A stretch of 7,509 bases of DNA from Flavobacteriaceae bacterium (GTDB taxonomy: Bacteria; Bacteroidota; Bacteroidia; Flavobacteriales; Flavobacteriaceae), in the NCBI GenBank assembly GCA_018674025.1, contig JABHBC010000164.1, positions 1-7,509 on the forward strand, written 5' to 3'. The position numbers were made by a program, and so were the translations under genes. Below are positions 6,136-7,509 of this stretch, in pieces. The notes beneath the pieces are model-generated. The model did no database searches, was not told the origin of the DNA, and saw only the letters and a program-made list of their open reading frames with translations. Within the stretch, counting starts at the first letter, position 1. Each line of letters starts with the position of its first letter.

Positions 6136-7266
6136 TTATAACCTATTACTTAATTTTTTAACCATGATGCTTTTCCAATCTACAAAATTTCCTTCAATAA
6201 TTCTTCTTCTAGACTCTTTAACTAACCAATTATAAAACCCAAGATTATGAATAGTAGAAATCTGTTTAGCCAATAACTCATTTACAGAAAATAAGTGTTT
6301 TAAATAAGCTTTTGAATAATCTGTATCAACATAAGTATGGGCCATAGTATCCAAGCTACTAAAATCATTCTTCCATTTACTATTTTTAATATTTATGGTT
6401 CCTTCAGATGTAAATAACATTCCATTTCTTGCATTTCTAGTAGGCATTACACAATCAAACATATCGACCCCTAAACTGATATTTTCTAAAAGATTAATTG
6501 GAGTTCCTACACCCATTAAATATCTTGGTTTTGACTTTGGTAAAATTTGACATACTAAATCAGACATTTCATACATTTCATCTGCAGGCTCACCTACAGA
6601 CAAACCTCCGATAGCATTTCCAAAACAGTTAGTTTCTGCAATATATTCTGCAGACATTTTTCGTAAGTCTTTATATACACTACCTTGAATTATAGGAAAA
6701 AAAGCTTGTTCATAATCATATAAAAAAGGGGTAGTTTTTAATTTATCAATACACCTATCAAGCCATCTGTGAGTCATATGCATTGACTTTTTTGCATATT
6801 CAAAAGTACAAGGATAAGGAGGGCATTCATCAAATGCCATAATAATATCTGCACCAATTTTTCGTTGAATATCCATGACATTTTCTGCTGTAAATTCGTG
6901 AATACTCCCATCTATATGGCTTTTAAACTTAACTCCTTTTTCATTAATTTTTCTATTTGCAGCAAGGGAATAAACTTGATAGCCACCAGAATCTGTCAAA
7001 ATATTTCTATCCCAATTGATAAACTTATGAATACCACCAGCTTTGTTGATAATGTCTATGTTAGGTCGCAAATAAAGATGATAAGTGTTAGCTAAAATTA
7101 TATCAACATTTATATCATTTTTAAGTTCTCTTTGATGAACTCCTTTTACACTACCGATAGTTCCAACAGGCATAAAAATTGGAGTCTCGATATTTCCGTG
7201 ATCTGTATTTATTACCCCAGCTCTAGCAGATGATTTAGAGTCTGTTTTAATCAGGTCAAATTTCAT
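6136..7266 (-). CDS. tgt: tRNA-guanine transglycosylase (queuine tRNA-ribosyltransferase)
   Basis: Tgt swaps the wobble guanine of GUN-anticodon tRNAs (Asp, Asn, His, Tyr) for a queuosine precursor (preQ1 in bacteria). The 376-residue protein has T-P-I-F-M-P-V-G-T (28-36), T-D-S-G-G-Y-Q with Asp 92 (91-97), F-D-E-C with Asp 146, P-I-I-Q-G (191-195), G-G-L-S-V-G-E (220-226) and D-M-F-D-C-V-M-P-T-R-N-A-R-N-G with the nucleophile position at Asp 271. The usual C-x-C-x-x-C zinc cysteines before Y-S-K-A-Y-L are absent; the partner His (340, I-H-N-L) is kept. I believe this is shared by Bacteroidota Tgt proteins. An in-frame start at 7305 would add 13 residues, but homologues begin M-K-F-D-L and the promoter box at 7282-7289 lies inside that extension, so 7266 is chosen. 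It heads the tgt-permease-EamA unit. Confidence 0.97.
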   Translation of the reverse strand: MKFDLIKTDSKSSARAGVINTDHGNIETPIFMPVGTIGSVKGVHQRELKNDINVDIILANTYHLYLRPNIDIINKAGGIHKFINWDRNILTDSGGYQVYSLAANRKINEKGVKFKSHIDGSIHEFTAENVMDIQRKIGADIIMAFDECPPYPCTFEYAKKSMHMTHRWLDRCIDKLKTTPFLYDYEQAFFPIIQGSVYKDLRKMSAEYIAETNCFGNAIGGLSVGEPADEMYEMSDLVCQILPKSKPRYLMGVGTPINLLENISLGVDMFDCVMPTRNARNGMLFTSEGTINIKNSKWKNDFSSLDTMAHTYVDTDYSKAYLKHLFSVNELLAKQISTIHNLGFYNWLVKESRRRIIEGNFVDWKSIMVKKLSNRL

Positions 7267-7281
7267 AAAAAATAGTTTAGA

Positions 7282-7289
7282 CAAATATA
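7282..7289 (-). promoter_or_regulatory. Promoter -7 box (TATATTTG) for tgt
   Basis: On the minus strand these bases read TATATTTG, an exact fit to the Bacteroidota -7 consensus TAnnTTTG. The box ends 15 nt before the tgt ATG at 7266, so the expected transcript start lies only about 9-11 nt upstream of it. A TTG occurs 13 nt upstream of the box, closer than the usual 19-23 nt, so the -33 element is not convincing. This box also argues against the longer tgt start at 7305. Confidence 0.5.
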
Positions 7290-7394
7290 AATAACATAAA
7301 TCCAATATTCATCCTGAAAACTTAAATGTTAGTAAATCAAATACATTGTTGATAAAAGGTTAACTGTCAATGATATTAAAATTATATATTAATT

Positions 7395-7402
7395 TAATTT
7401 TA
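7395..7402 (+). promoter_or_regulatory. Weak candidate -7 box for transketolase
   Basis: TAATTTTA matches seven of eight positions of TAnnTTTG and ends 18 nt before the transketolase ATG, the same spacing range as the boxes before tgt and accA. There is no well-placed TTG upstream, and the whole stretch is nearly pure A and T, so chance is likely enough to keep confidence low. Confidence 0.2.
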
Positions 7403-7420
7403 CGGAAATATTTAAAAAAA

Positions 7421-7509
7421 ATGGAAGAACTTCAAAAATTGACAATACAAGTAAGAAGAGACATCTTAAGAATGGTACATAAAGTGAATTCAGGTCACCC
7501 TGGTGGATC
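7421..7509 (+). CDS. tkt: Transketolase, N-terminal part (runs off the window)
   Basis: Only the first 29 complete codons are present, running off the right edge. They read M-E-E-L-Q-K-L-T-I-Q-V-R-R-D-I-L-R-M-V-H, then V-N-S-G-H-P-G-G. The S-G-H-P-G-G segment is the start of the thiamine-diphosphate domain of transketolase, with the conserved histidine that contacts the substrate and cofactor. Transketolase moves two-carbon units between sugar phosphates in the non-oxidative pentose phosphate pathway. The Q-V-R-R-D-I-L-R-M-V-H form resembles the split transketolase N-terminal subunit common in Bacteroidota (about 280 residues, with a separate C-terminal subunit gene), but the window is too short to show whether it is split. 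A related DXP-synthase-type enzyme is less likely given this wording. It is divergent from tgt, 154 nt away. Confidence 0.88.
   Translation, partial: MEELQKLTIQVRRDILRMVHKVNSGHPGG

Noticed and set aside
7267..7305. Longer tgt start at ATG 7305
   Set aside because: The extra 13 residues do not resemble Tgt N-termini, and the promoter box at 7282-7289 falls within them.
7371..7402. AT-rich imperfect palindrome (ATTAAAATTA / TTAATTTAAT) before transketolase
   Set aside because: Only about six pairs match cleanly and the region is nearly all A and T, so symmetry of this size is expected by chance.
1..7509. A hidden defence, mobile or phage system
   Set aside because: Every sizeable open stretch is explained by a recognised housekeeping gene; the intergenic gaps are at most 154 nt, with no repeats, integrase, transposase or array.

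Overview
The window is a strongly AT-rich stretch of ordinary bacterial chromosome that looks like Bacteroidota, most likely class Flavobacteriia. The reasons are the protein variants (IF3 beginning A-I-R, a DnaB with the EWDDDD-type insert before the KHR motif, a Tgt without the zinc cysteines, a stand-alone-type transketolase N-terminus), the lack of Shine-Dalgarno sequences before any start codon, and TATATTTG boxes that match the Bacteroidota -7 consensus TAnnTTTG. No mobile element, CRISPR array, tRNA or rRNA gene is visible, and I find no novel multi-gene system.

Left part, plus strand (1-1538): a compact translation cluster made of the C-terminal end of thrS, then infC (IF3), rpmI (L35) and rplT (L20). 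infC has no ATG, GTG or TTG that would include its conserved N-terminus. It appears to start at a rare AUA (336) or AUU (342) codon, and a search limited to usual starts would truncate it at 498.

Middle and right part, minus strand (7266 down to 1535): tgt, an LptF/LptG-family permease and an EamA/DMT transporter form a tight unit (3-nt gap, then a 14-nt overlap). They are followed by accA with its own promoter box, and then dnaB. dnaB converges on rplT so tightly that the two stop codons share the sequence TTAA. A hairpin inside the last dnaB codons, followed on the minus strand by a T-rich run, looks like a dnaB terminator embedded in coding sequence.

Right edge, plus strand (7421-7509): the first codons of transketolase, divergent from tgt across a 154-nt intergenic region.

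The content is core housekeeping: translation initiation and ribosome assembly, replicative helicase, first step of fatty acid synthesis, outer-membrane LPS export, tRNA queuosine modification, and pentose phosphate metabolism. The most interesting points are the infC start codon, the embedded terminator and SSB-like tail of DnaB, and the very short leaders implied by the promoter boxes.
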